Assembly (NCBI GenBank): GCA_006384855.1
Contig: VCJN01001919.1
Coordinates: 183,015-247,014 of the forward strand
DNA length: 64,000 bases
Origin: Tetraselmis striata
Taxonomy: Eukaryota; Chlorophyta; Chlorodendrophyceae; Chlorodendrales; Chlorodendraceae
Reading direction: 5' to 3'
How positions within the stretch are numbered: position 1 is the first letter of the stretch; each line of letters begins with the position of its first letter. The notes beneath the pieces are model-generated. The model did not search any database, was not told the DNA's origin, and saw nothing but the letters and a program-made list of their open reading frames with translations. The translations under genes and the position numbers were made by a program. Shown piece by piece: positions 45,550 to 57,217 of this stretch.

Positions 45550-48532
45550 CTCCCCCCCTTTACGAAATACCTCGAGTACTGCACTGCAATGTATTTCGTT
45601 CGCCAACGAAGTATTCCTTATTATTATAATTACATGTGCTAGCTGCAAAATTCAAGAAATCCATGCAGAAATCCAGAACAAAAATCCAGCTACGAGCCAC
45701 AAGAGGCGGGAACCGCCATGACAGCCACCGATCAGGCATCGCCACCAGCCAGCCGCCGCTCCACGCAGTAGGGACGCTCTCCCCAGCACACAATCCCGGG
45801 CCACTCCAATAGCGGCACTAGGCCGAATGTGATGTGAAGGCGCCGACAGGAAAGGGGCTTCGAAGTAGAGGTCTCGCATTATAATTACTCGGTTTGGTTA
45901 CAAGGAAAGCGTCCGGAAAATGCACGCAAATCACTGGGGAATGAAAAATTGTGCTCAATCTGCTAGCAGAATCAACTGAGCGCCCGGGCCGTGACCCCTT
46001 CTATAGCAAAAATTCCGACCCCTGAAATGATTTCAGACACCCCCCCCCCCCCCCCCCCCCCCCCCCTCGGACGTCCGGAAGACATTTCTGAGAGAGGGGG
46101 GGGGGGGGGTCCTGAAAAGGCTCTTCAAGCAAACACGTCCGGAGGGGGGGTCTGAAAAGAAAATGGCCTATATAGGCTACTCGCGGGGTCTGAAATCATT
46201 TCAGAGGTCGGAATTTTTATGGCTATAGAAGGGGTGAGGCCGCGCGCGGAGGCTGGCAATTTTCGACCAGCCGGCCTAAAAATCAATTCTACCGAAGCCC
46301 AGGGGGCGGTCTTCGGCGTGCCGACAGATATTCGGCGAGGGACATGTGCAGCGCAACAGATGTGCAGCGTAACAAATAATCCTTAATCCTTAAGGTGCGA
46401 TGTATCGTAGAAAATATCATCCCTGGGCTAGGCCGCTCTTCACCTGTGCAAAATAGCCACGGACATATATGAAAAACAATACGGTATTGGTGCGGGCACC
46501 TAAAAGCTCATAAAAAGCTCATTCTGGAGGCTTCACATGCCCGCAGCTTTACCATAGTGTTATTCAGATTCATCCGTGACGGTTATGCGACGGTGAAGTA
46601 CGGACCAGCAGGTGAAATACGGCTTAGCCCAGAGATATGTTAGTCAGCACCGAGGCGGATGAGAGCTGCACTTGCGTTCTCTTGCGGCTGGTTCTTTTTG
46701 GGACTGCTGTACATGTAGGTGATTATAATGGTTCATCGTCGTGCATCACCATCATCATCATTGTCTGATGTGTCGCTTCTAGCACATGCCAGCACCACAG
46801 GTGCACAGGTGCGTGGTGTGCGAGGATATATCTCAGGGTAAGTATAGCGCGTTTCTGTCTTTGCTTGGGAGGGGAGGGGCGTTATATTACGTACAAGCAG
46901 GATCATTAACACCGCGGCCATGGGTGGTCATGGTACGGCCTCTTTCCTAGGTATACAGCGACGCCGATGTTGCAGCGTGTGTCTCCAGGGTAAGCCTCCG
47001 TGTGCTGAAGCAGGCGCGCGCTGGTTGGAGTTACCTCCGGGGGTCGGGCTTGAGGCCCAGGTGGTGATCAAGTGCTTATACAGGTGGCTCAGTGGCTGCG
47101 GTGTTTTGCACCCTTACGGGGGCGCAGCTTGTGCATCGCCTCATTGTAGCATGTTGGCAGTCGCGTGTGTGGGAGGCCGCGCCCCGCCCGCTGTCGCCGC
47201 GGGAGGGCTTAGCGCGCGGCTGCTGTCTGTGCCTGGCAGGCGACGGGCTGAAGCACGTGTCCGCTGCGACGGAGCTCTTTCTGGGCCTGCTGGCCAAAAA
47301 GGCGGCGCGGCAAGCGGCGCGCAAGAAGCGCACGACCATCAAGTGCGTTCCCCGCTACCTCCGCCACCGACACATTCCGCCCACCAACATATACCCCCAT
47401 AAGACTACTCCCCCGCTACCTTCATGCATGCATGTACTAGGTGAATACACCGTAACCACGCTTTGGGTTTGCGGTATTTCATTATTTCGGACCCCCACCC
47501 CAAAGAAACAAAAACTATTTTTATCCTTAACTATCAGAATTCACAGCGAATACTACACTGATATTTCGACTTGCTGCAAAGCAATCCATTGTCGTTTTTC
47601 CGCCCCCCCCCCCCCCCCCCCCCCGGACCCCCTACTCCCCCTCACTATCTGATCCGCCCTCCGCGAAGGTTTGGCGATGTGCTGGCAGCCGCTCGCCTGG
47701 ATCACCGCATGCTGCCTGTGTGCGACCTCCTGGGTGCGTGAGCCCCCCCCCCCCCCCCCGCCTCCCTTCCATGGACTCTCCCATTCTCCACTACGAGGTG
47801 ACGCAGCACCCGCCCTCAACAATGGATGTTCCCTGCGCATCCTCAACATGAATGACCCCCCTCCCCCCCCCCCTTTCTCCCCGATTGCCGTCTTCACAGG
47901 CACAGACGCGGCGTTTGCTGAGATCCGCGGGGATGGCCCTGGCCCTCTGGGCGAGGTGGACGGCAATGCAGCAGGTGCCCGCCCCCCCCCCCCCCCCCCA
48001 ATTGGGCCATAAACAACGCAACCCCCTTTTTCTGCATATGAGTGCGAGTTCTCCAGACGCCATTATCACCAGTTCACATCTGGTAAAAAATGAGCTACCG
48101 GATGATTTCTATCGGTAAATAACAATTGCTGTACCGTGATCACGCTGAGGGTTGGCGGTATAGTACCCCCCCCCCCCCCCCCCCTGGCCCGCCAAGAGAG
48201 GGAAATATTATGCACCCAGAACTATATCTGAATACAACACGAATGTTACCTTCCACAAAATATCTCATAATACACCACAAATCTTCCACGGATTACACGC
48301 ATACTATTTTTCGACTTGCTTAATTAAATGGTATGTATTTCAACGTGTATATTCATGTACATATTGAACATATTATTGCGTTCCGGGTCTCCGTACTACA
48401 CCCGACTTACCCCCCCCCCCCCCCCCCCCGCCCCGCCCCGCGGCAGGCGCAGCAGGGTCCTCCAAGGCGGCCTCCAAGCCCCAAAAGGAAGACACCACGG
48501 CTCGGCGCATCACCGAGTTTTTCAAGGCTTAA
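42026..48532 (+). CDS. Two HMG boxes fused to a Dpb3/CHRAC-type histone fold
   Basis: Ten exons (42026-42101, 42716-42822, 43418-43580, 44197-44306, 44801-44888, 45448-45513, 47240-47342, 47669-47733, 47900-47974, 48447-48532) join with matching phases into exactly 313 codons. HMG box 1 runs from PPSAYFAFCEAQRP to VVAKALGERWRALDEEAKAG, and box 2 from GPTAYFLFMESKR to VAEVAKAIGERWRGLSEEER. Both are split at the same place by a phase-1 intron. An acidic linker (EAEAEEDAEGDDEGDDE) follows. Then comes a histone fold: LPLGTIKRIMAADDEFGRIS, ATELFLGLLAKKAARQA and FGDVLAAARLDHRMLPVCDL, closest to the NF-YC/POLE4/CHRAC1 type. The tail ARRITEFFKA resembles a PCNA-interacting (PIP) box lacking its Gln. 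It is probably a nuclear chromatin or replication factor. The first ATG lies at the box 1 start, so an extra upstream exon is possible. Confidence 0.85.
42332..42396. repeat. TG then GA microsatellite
   Basis: tg repeats to 42353 followed by imperfect ga repeats to about 42392, in the first intron of the HMG/histone-fold gene. A poly-G run follows at 42402. A second ga tract beside a poly-G run is at 43109-43168. Confidence 0.95.
45188..45227. other. Perfect 13-bp hairpin in an intron
   Basis: cgacgacccttta (45188-45200) and taaagggtcgtcg (45215-45227) are exact inverse complements around a 14-base loop, in the fifth intron of the HMG/histone-fold gene. No poly-U follows, so it is not a bacterial-type terminator. 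It may be a transposon footprint or a structured RNA element. Confidence 0.7.
45980..46247. mobile_element. Foldback/MITE-like element with ~55-bp inverted ends
   Basis: The left end (ccccttctatagc, then aaaattccgacc, then ctgaaatgatttcaga) is mirrored at the right end (tctgaaatcatttcag, then ggtcggaattttta, then gctatagaagggg). The centre holds a poly-C and a poly-G run facing each other plus cgtccgga repeats, and there is no ORF. It sits in the large sixth intron of the HMG/histone-fold gene. No clear target-site duplication was found. Confidence 0.75.
46248..47239. other. Remainder of the large sixth intron of the HMG gene
   Basis: Lower-GC intronic sequence with no recognised gene or repeat. 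It includes a short tandem catcatcatc at 46746-46762. Confidence 0.5.
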
Positions 48533-50196
48533 AAGGGGGGAGGGGGCCACAAGTGAGGCGGGAAACGGGGACATGCGCCGGGCGGAAGAGAGAGGGGGTT
48601 GGGGGTTAAAAGTACACTCAAGAAGGCCAATGCTTTGGCGATACGAGGCGTATTCGCCATATTCGCCCCTGTCCCTCCCAAGCTCCGCCCTCTTCCCACG
48701 CCCCGAAAAGGCAGAAACCGTCGCAGCCAGAGCAGCATCCGTGCCAACAATGGTAGCGAGACGGGCTCGGCTGGACCTCGTGTAGCAGCGCCGCCTCCAA
48801 GGCCGGGGTGCGTATGTAGTCGCTGCCTCCGGCGCTGTGTAGGAACTACGCTGACAATGACCGCCAATCCCTGCCTCACCGAACAACGCTTGCTTCTCAT
48901 GTTGCCCAATATCCGTGAAGCCAAACCAGCATCTATATATGGAACCCTGCTGACCCCCGCCTGGAGCTCTAGTCGGGTCGCACCATGTCATCATACAGCA
49001 TTGACTACAATCTCATCATGAAAATGCCCTATTCACAGACCCCGAAATCATCCATTGATTTTGCTGTCACGATTGCATTACATATGGTTAAATTTAAACT
49101 TCAATGCAAATTTCTTTCAACTTTGTTCCTGCTTAACTTTGATGCTACACATGCCAGCTAATTAAAGTGCGTAGCATGCAGGCCTCTGAAGGCTTGGTCC
49201 CTCAGCTAGCGGGCATATCCTGTCTCCTTCGTGTTTTCCTGTTAGATTTTTGGCAAACCCCCTTTCCCGCCCCTACTTTTATCCTACAACGCATATGTAC
49301 ATATCGAGTTTGGCGCGACAGGGAGAGAGACACCGGTACTACACGGAGCTGTAGTTGGAGGGCATCACTAGGCCCGGATTGGGTACTTTGGCACGGCCCC
49401 CATAAAGCCCCACCTCGGAAGCATGTCCCCAGGCGGCCACAGTCTGCTGGCTAGCCATTCGGGCCAACACCGCAGGCGCTGAGGTAAGCAAGTTAGTGGC
49501 ACCGCCCATTCTTATGTTGTCCTATTGCCTGGGGCAGTGGATACCGGCCATGGTGGGGGATGTCACGCAACACATCGACGAGGAAGGGGGCGGCCATGCT
49601 GTGCAAGCCATGCAATGGTGCATGCCGAGAAGGAGATGCACTCGACAATTGCCGGCGCGCTTCCTCATAACAGCAGCACTGAGGATTTCCCTCAGCAGGG
49701 CGGTGAGGCGAGTATCATCACGGTGTATAGGCGGAGAGCGTGTCAGTAAATGGTTGATGAAAACAAATGAAAACAAATGCAAGTGTGACCACGGGAGTGG
49801 ACACCACGGAGGCATCGGCCGGCTAAAGCAAATTCCAGTGAATAGGAGGGCGTATTGCTGGTTCGCTGGGCAGTATGCCCTGTGCCGGTCCTCGATTGGC
49901 CACGTGAGAATAACAAATCAGGCGGTGCAACGTATGTATGTTTGGTCCCCAAGCAAGCGCCAGCAAGGCCAACAGTCGGCGTTAGTATGTAGCAAGGCAG
50001 CATGATCGAGTCAATGTTCATTGGCATTACAGTCAAAAACATATTTAAAAAGATGCGCTTGAGGCCCAACCGAAAAAGATGCTGAATAAGAAACTACAGT
50101 ATGTATCGGAAACTAGGCAGGTGGAGGGGTGGGCTTGAGGTGTGTGTGTGTGTGGGGGGGGGGGGGGGTGAGGGTTGAGGCGTGTGAGCGGGCCAC
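48533..50196. other. Intergenic between two convergent genes
   Basis: Holds the 3' ends of the HMG/histone-fold gene (plus) and the ABC gene (minus). A tgtaa in the sense of the ABC gene lies about 165 bases past its stop (near 50030). A poly-G run with tg repeats at 50140-50168 lies just after the ABC stop. No gene recognised. Confidence 0.45.
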
Positions 50197-53100
50197 TCAG
50201 TGGCCTGCTGCCTGCTGGAGGCGCACGAGAGCAGAGTAGGCGCCGTCGGGGATGCGCAGCAGCTCGTCGTGCGTGCCACGCTCCACAATGACGCCCTTTT
50301 TCATCACGGCGATGATGTCCGCCCGGCGGATGGTGGACAGTCGATGCGCGACCACCACGGTGGTGCGCCCCGCCATCAGCTTCTCCAGGGCGTCCTGCAC
50401 GAGCCTGTACGTACAGAGAGATGGGGAGAAGGGGGGTTGGCCGGTGCAGAAATGAGACATAACCTTTGACACCTCGTGAACAGCCTGATAGAGTTCGCAG
50501 AAGGAAACATGGGACGCTCAGCAAGCATTGGATGTACCGACTAACGCATGAGAGGGACGCTCCAATGGCATCTACGTTAGCGGGAGAGAGGGAGGCTTCG
50601 TGGCAGAGGGAGGGAGTTCGAAGCAGGCACATGGGCCATGGTTCTCTGATAGGACGGGCGGGGGGGAGGGGGGGGGGGGGGGGGAGAGCGCACCTTTCGC
50701 TCTCGGCATCCAGGGCGGAGGTGGCCTCGTCCAGCAGCAGCACGCGCGGGTCCTTGAGCACAGCGCGCGCAATGGCGACGCGCTGCTTCTGGCCGCCGCT
50801 CAGCTGCACGCCGCGCTCGCCGACATAGGTGCCGTACCCCTCGGGCAGCTTCTCGATGAAGCCGGCGGCGTTGGCGGTCGCCGCCGCCGCCGCGACCTCC
50901 TCATCCGTGGCGCCGGGGCGGCCGAGCTTGATGTTGTCGGCGACCGTCATCGCAAACAGCGTCGGCTCCTGGCTGACAAGGCCAACGTGCTCGCGCACCC
51001 AGCTCAGGGGCAGGTCGCGCAGGTCGCGCCCGTCGAGCGTGACGCTGCCGGCGGCGACGTCGTAGAAGCGCTCCGTGAGCCCGATGACGGTGCTCTTGCC
51101 GCTGCCGCTCTCGCCGACGAGCGCCACCATGCGGCCGGCGTCCACGCTCAGGCAGAGATCCTTGAAGATGGTGACGTCCCGGCGGGCCGGGTAGGTGAAG
51201 GCCACGTTGGTGAAGGCGAGCTCGCCGGCCGGGGGGACGCCAGGCGGCGCCTTGTCAGCGTTGGGATCGATGCGGGGCGTGCGGTCGATGACCTCGAAGA
51301 TACGCTTCACGGCGCCGCCCGCCTTGGCGGCGTCGGGGAAGGCCATCTGCCCTTGGCTGGCGCCCATTGCGCCCATGATCACGGCAAAGAAGACCTTGAG
51401 CATCTCCTCTAGCGTCATGCGCCCGGCCACGACCTCTTGGCCGCCATACCAAAACGCGAGTCCGTACACTGCAAACATCGCAAACTACAAGCGAGGCGGT
51501 CGGGGGGGGGGTCAGTGACCGGATAATCGGACGCTCGTCGAGTCCATAAAAGGCAAAGAAGGCACCGGCTCCAGCAGTAGAACCCTGCGTACCTGCGAGA
51601 AGCCAAAGCCGATGCCAGTCACGTGCGCGCGCTTGGACTTGCCCGAGGCGTCCGCAGCGCTGAATCGCTCCCAGAGCTCGGTGACGCTGGCCTGGAGGTT
51701 GAAGGCCTGCACCACGCGGATGTTGCGGAACGCCTCCGTCGCGACCTGGTCCGCGCCCGCCGCCTCCTTACTGGCCGTGCCGTCGGTGAAGCCCTGCCCG
51801 ATCTTGGCCTGGATGAGGCCCGAGATGACGATGAGCGGCACCGCGGCGATGATCACCAGCGTCATCTTCCAGCCGTTGATGAAGGCGATGGTGAAGCCGA
51901 CCGCAAAGGTGGTGACATTCTGGAAGAGCAGCCCCGCGGCGTCGCCCACCGCGCCGCGCACGTACGTCGCGTCGGTGCCCAGCCGCGCAGTGAGGGAGCC
52001 GCTGTTGTTCTCGTCGCGGTCGAACCAGCCGACCTCCTGTTTCAGCATCGCCTCGAACAGCATCACGCGCACGCGGCTCGACAGGCGCGCACCCATGATG
52101 CCCAGGCTGGCCTGCTGCACCAGCGTGCAGATGAACGAGCCCAGGCCCACGAGCCCAAAGATGCCGGCCCACAGGTCCGCCTGGCACACCACACGAGGAC
52201 ACCCACAAGGGGAGAACCAACCGTCAGCGGCCGTGCCGTGAAAATACTGGACGTGAACTCATGTAAATCCGCATCTTGCTAATTTGCATTATTCATAATC
52301 TTGAGTCAATGTCAGTATCTATTGTATTGGCTGCAAAAACATTGCAGTAGTCAGAACCTCAGAATTTATAGACGCCCACAATTGCACATAACGTGCAATT
52401 AAATACGGTCTGCGGGGCCAGAAAACATGACTACTTGTGTTGCACCTTCGTTTCGGAATTTGTGCGATGTAGCGACTAGTCACTAGCTGTACAGTATTCT
52501 GAATGATTCTCCATTGTATTAGTGAGGCTGTAGTGCGGAAGGGGGTCAAAAACGTTGTTTATCCGCGGAACGCTTGTGTTTGTACAGTGTCCTGCGGGAA
52601 TCAATGTTTCTGGGCAACCCTTTCCTGACCGCAAAAATACGACAACCTCGTTATTATGTCGCACTTGCGATGCATACACGCCAAGCCCTTGGACTCGACA
52701 CCAAGTCAATGGACCATGTGTATTATGTACAGGAACTCCGCCTTGGTGATGGCCTAACCGTTGAAGGCGCAATGAAACAATACCTGGTGGCGGCATTCAA
52801 CGATGAGGTCGATGCAAACGATGATGGGGCGGAGAGGGGGGGGGGGGGGGGGGGGGGGGGCACCTTGCGCTTCATGTCCTCTGGGTCTGGGTTGTAGAAG
52901 ACAGCGATGATGCTGGAGAGCGCGACGGCAAAGAGGGGCATCGTGCTGCCGAGGCCCATGCTGGAGGTGACGCCCAGCACCATGAGCGGCCACTCCCGCG
53001 CGTTGAGCTTCAGCAGGCGGCCCATCGACACCGGCTTGGGCTTCTCCTCCTCCTCGGCGGCGGAAAGCGGCGCCTCCTCGTCCGGCAGCACCGCCGCCTT

Positions 53101-55871
53101 TTTCCTCCGAAACAGCCCCAGGCAGCCGCGCTTGCCGGGGCTGCCATTGGAGGCGGGTGGCTGCGCGCCGGCCGGCAGCTGCTCCACGCCCAGTACCTCC
53201 TCCTCCTCCTCCTCCTCCTCGTCAGCCGCGGAGGCCTGCAGGCCGCCCAGGGGAGGCAGCTAGCCACAATCAATTTCAAATCAATCAGCTGCCGGGAACA
53301 TATTGTAGACATGAAAGATGGTAGCGAGCCTCGGTGAGAGGGCAGCTCCGCCAAACCACATGGCTGTGGAGCTGGAGGAAGCAGCGGGGGCACTGTGGGG
53401 CGCAGAGTCGGGGGCCCCCACCTTCACAGTCCTGCCAGAGGAGGCCGGCGCCGAGTTGTCAGCGGGGCCCGACTGCTGCAGCGCCACGAGCTGCGCATAT
53501 GCGCCGCCCGGGTTCTGCAGCAGCGCGTCGTGCGTGCCATGCTCCACCATGCGGCCCTCCGCCATCACGCAGATGAGGTCTGCGTTGCGGATGGTCGACA
53601 GGCGGTGCGCCACAACCAGGGTGGTGCGCCCCACCATCAGCTTGTCCAGGGCGTCCTGCACCAGCCTGTTTGTACCAAGAGGGGGAGAGGGGGGGTTAGA
53701 TGGTGCACAGAGGCAGAAAGGTGACATAATCTTTGGCACAGCGTGGAAGGCCTGGTGGAGTACGAGGAATGAAACATGGGACGCTCAGCACATATTGGAT
53801 GTACCGGCTAACTCATGGGAGGAACACCTCAATGGCATCTACAGGTTGGCGGATTAAACCAGGGTTGGACTGCAGTATCTACTGCACTGCAGACTGTAGA
53901 AACTGCAGCCTGCAGTTAAGCTACTGCACTGCAGCCTGCAGTACTTCCCGAAAAGGGGCTGCAGTGCAGTTACCCAAAGTTTCCCAAATATATACCCTTC
54001 ACTGTCCCGCCCTTCCCTATAATCAACAGTTTCAGTGCTACTACAGCCTGCACTGCAGGCTGCAGTACTGCAGCCTGTTGACTGCAGCCTGTTGACTGCA
54101 GCCTGCACTGCAGGCTGCAGTACTGGAAAGTGGACTGCAGCCCAACCCTGGTTTAAACAGAGGGAGGGAGTGCACAGCAGACGCATGAGCCGTGGTTCTC
54201 TGATAGGACAACGTGGGAGGTATGGTACCTCTCGCTCTGGGCGTCGAGGGCGGAGGTGGCCTCGTCCAGCAGCAGTACGCGCGGGTTCTTGAGCAGAGCG
54301 CGCGCGATGGCGATACGCTGCTTCTGGCCGCCGCTCAGCTGCACGCCGCCCTCGCCCACCGCGGTGTTGAAGCCATTGGGAAGCTGGCGGATGAACTTGT
54401 AGGCGTTGGAGGCCTTGGCGGCGTCCAGCACCTGCGCCTCGGTTGCGCCGGGGCGGCCGTACTTGATGTTCTCGTAGATTGTCGTGGAAAAGAGCGTCGG
54501 CTCCTGGCTGACCAGGCCAATCTGCATGGCAGCAGGGCCACAGGATAGCACCGAAGGTTACATCCAATTCGGTGGAATAGGCAGCGGTTCAAGTGGCGGT
54601 GAACAATAATATAATTTGGTAGTTGACGTGAGGATACGCTGCGAATGTATATTCGGTGAGACGAGTTCGTTGCTTCGAAACCAGGGCGGCACTCCGCGGT
54701 GCAAGCAGGCCCCGTTGGCTGTCCGCTTGGCCAAGCGAAGGTCTCTAAAGCGAGTTCGATTCCCAGTTCTCTCACGGGAGGGCAACATCGACCGGACGTG
54801 TCCCGGCCAGGTTTTACCTGGTCGATGCATTAGCCGTGCTTTGGGTTTCGAATCACGGGCTACTGGTCTACTCGCAACGACTACGGGTGGCGCCAGAGGT
54901 GAAGTGTCAGGGCGGCTTTGGCCGGTGATCGGGGGCGAACTTGTTTTTTTACTTTTACGCCGCTGCGGTGCAGGCAGGCGGCACTGCCCACCTGGTCGCG
55001 CAGCCAGCCGATGTCGAGCTCCGGCAGCGGGACTCCGTCCAGGGTCACGGTGCCCGAGAGCGGGTCGTAGTAGCGCTCGGTGAGAGACACGATGGTGGAC
55101 TTGCCGCTCCCGGACTGCCCCACGAGCGCGACGGTCGTACCGGCCGGCACGCTGAGCGTGAAGTCCTTGAACACCTGAGGGGCGGGGCAAAGCAACGGAG
55201 AGCTCAGCGAACAGAGACAGCGGCACGACCCTCCCAGAGGCTGCGTGCCATCTGTCCTTGCAGGCGTCTGCTCCTGGATGTTGGGTGCGCGGGCTAGTAG
55301 TTCGCGGGCTCACCTTGAGGTCAGGGCGCGCGGGGTAGGAGAAGTTGACATTGGTGAAGGCGATCTCGCCCTTAACGGCGGGAAGCTTCTTGCCGCCGCT
55401 TCGGTACTTGATGATGGGATCGCGGTCGATCATGGCAAAGACGCGCGCGCCGGCGACACGCCCGTTCTCAAAGGCGCCCCAGGCGGGGCCGGCCTGCCCG
55501 ACCGCAAAGCCGCCGATGAGGGCGGAGAAGAAGCAGGTGAGCACGGTGCCGCCGTCGTAAGCGCCGTCGCGGACGCGCCCCGCGGCGTACCACAGCGCCA
55601 GGCCGTACGCACCAAACATGCTCAGCTGGAAAAAGCCCAGCACGGCGCCGGTGACAAAGCCCTGCTTGGTGCCCATCGCCTGCGGCACCTCCAGCTTGGC
55701 GGCGTACGCCTCCTTGGTGGCCGCCTCTGCGTTAAAGGAGAACACCGTGCGCACAGAGGACAGCGCCTGCTGCGCAATGGAGTTGGCGTCGGCGTACGCG
55801 GCCTGCGAGCGCTTGGTGGTCGAGTCCACCACCTGTCGCATTGTGGCGTCAGGCAGACTGGGCGTAAAGCT

Positions 55872-55907
<36 letters not shown>

Positions 55908-57217
55908 CTAGTGGGTATGAGCAGGGCCAATCGCTAGGAATCCAGCCGATACAGCGTTAAGCCCCCCAAATGTTGGCAGCCCTGAGTGTGCGGCTGTGCG
56001 GAGTTATCCCAGGGACGAGGAGCCTGCATTTGAGAGCATTGCATCGAGCGGTAGTGGGCTGCTTTGCTTGCCAGTAATTGCAACTCAGTCGGGCTCTAGT
56101 TGGTCCGGTGCGGTACGCGGCGGGTGGGTTGGGCCGCTCGTTACCTTGAACATGAAGGCGATGGAGGCACCCATGAGCGGCAGCACTGCGAGCATGACCA
56201 GCGTGAGGTCCCAGCCCTTGGCAAACGCGATGGCCAGGCCGGCGCCGCACATGGACATGCTGAAGATGAATGTCCCGACCTTCTCGCCCATCGCCGTCTC
56301 CAGCAGCACCGAGTCCTCGTTGATTGCAGTCAGCAGCGCGCCAGTGCCGGCATCGGTGTCGAAGAACGCAATGTCCTGGTTGAGCACCGACTCCAGGAAG
56401 GCCACGCGGATGCGGCGCGCCTGGCGGGCGCCGATCCACATCCACATGCCCATCTGCAAGTAGGACACCACGAAGGAGCCGATCGCGAGGTAGAAGAAGG
56501 CGAGCGCCAGGCTGTTGATGGTGTCGAGCATGTCGTCTGGAGAGGTGCCGAAGGCGTTGACCAGGTCGCCGAAGAGCAGCGCCCAGCAGGGCATTGCGGC
56601 GCCGTTGGCCATGCCGCCCAGCGTGCCTAGCGCGATAAAAACATAGTCCAGCGCGGTGGCGAATCTGAGCACAGGGGGCAAATCGGGGCGCAATCGAGGC
56701 GTTAGAAGTGCGTGTCGTCTATCTGGGAAAACAGTTTCAGCTTCGATGATTCGCGGTTAATATGCGATTATATTCCGTATGCGCTTCGTCTAGCCCTCGG
56801 ATGAGGTGGTTGAGTCGCCGATAAAGGCGACAAAAACGTGCTGAGCGGGCGGCAGGGACGGCCCCGATGGCCAAGCGCCCTCCTATATGCACACGCCCGC
56901 CCCTTAACCGCCACCCGCCACGGCCCCCATTCCTAACAGTTATCCCGGTGGCGCATAATACCGGCGACTCAGGGCGGTCTCGCGGCGGCGCATTTCTGAA
57001 CTCTCCGCCCGGTTTGTCGGCACCACCGCGCGCTACAGCCCACCGCGCCAACCCACTGGCAATAAAGAGGGGTCGGAGCTCACCGGAAAAGCTTAAAGTA
57101 GGATATCTTCTTCACCTCCGGGCGAGGCGGAGGCCCGCTGGCGACGGCCTTGCTGTGCATGCTGGGCTCGTGCATATCAGCGCCGTGGCGCTGGCTCATG
57201 TCGGCGTCGCCGGCCAT
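50197..57217 (-). CDS. Full-length ABCB (MDR/P-glycoprotein-type) ABC transporter
   Basis: Minus-strand exons 57217-57084, 56664-56145, 55832-55314, 55174-54992, 54521-54229, 53665-53422, 53235-52864, 52180-51593, 51484-50694 and 50404-50197 join to exactly 1,284 codons. The order is membrane domain, nucleotide-binding domain (NBD), membrane domain, NBD. NBD1: Walker [11 protein letters not shown]-loop SQEPTLF, signature LSGGQKQR, Walker B VLLLDE, H-loop [11 protein letters not shown]2: [38 protein letters not shown]. Both sites look active. The linker contains an eight-Glu run, then [10 protein letters not shown]. Such pumps use ATP to move lipophilic substrates across a membrane; the substrate here is unknown. 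ATG 57217 was chosen; an in-frame ATG at 57316 is possible. The exon start at 53235 is one of two in-frame acceptors. Confidence 0.92.
50405..50693 (-). other. NBD2 intron, homologous to the NBD1 intron
   Basis: This phase-2 intron splits Arg at SER-LVQDAL and lies at the same residue as the NBD1 intron 53666-54228. The two introns align over most of their length; shared blocks include acatgggacgctcagca, attggatgtaccg, caatggcatctac and ggttctctgataggac. Confidence 0.8.
52397..52592 (+). repeat. Intronic dispersed repeat, copy B
   Basis: Second copy of the repeat at 21204-21382, in the ABC intron between exons 53235-52864 and 52180-51593, antisense to that gene. Confidence 0.55.
53860..54150. 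mobile_element. hAT-like MITE, 291 bp
   Basis: Begins cagggttggactgcagt and ends with the inverse (ctgcagcccaaccctg), a typical hAT-type terminus. The flanking 8-mers gattaaac (53852-53859) and gtttaaac (54151-54158) match at seven of eight positions, fitting the 8-bp duplication of hAT elements. The interior is full of ctgcag-containing inverted repeats and has no ORF. It lies in the NBD1 intron of the ABC gene and is missing from the homologous NBD2 intron. Confidence 0.8.
54600..54900 (+). repeat. Possible tRNA-derived SINE
   Basis: An A-box-like ttggccaagcg (about 54729) is followed by a B-box-like agttcgattcc (about 54760), as in a tRNA promoter. It cannot be folded into a full tRNA. 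It sits inside an ABC-gene intron. No second copy was found in the window, so the call is weak. Confidence 0.25.

Noticed and set aside
50600-51412. 270-residue plus-strand frame opposite ABC NBD2
   Set aside because: Antisense shadow of GC-rich coding sequence; the minus strand carries all ABC motifs.
55245-55937. 230-residue plus-strand frame opposite the ABC membrane domain
   Set aside because: Antisense shadow.
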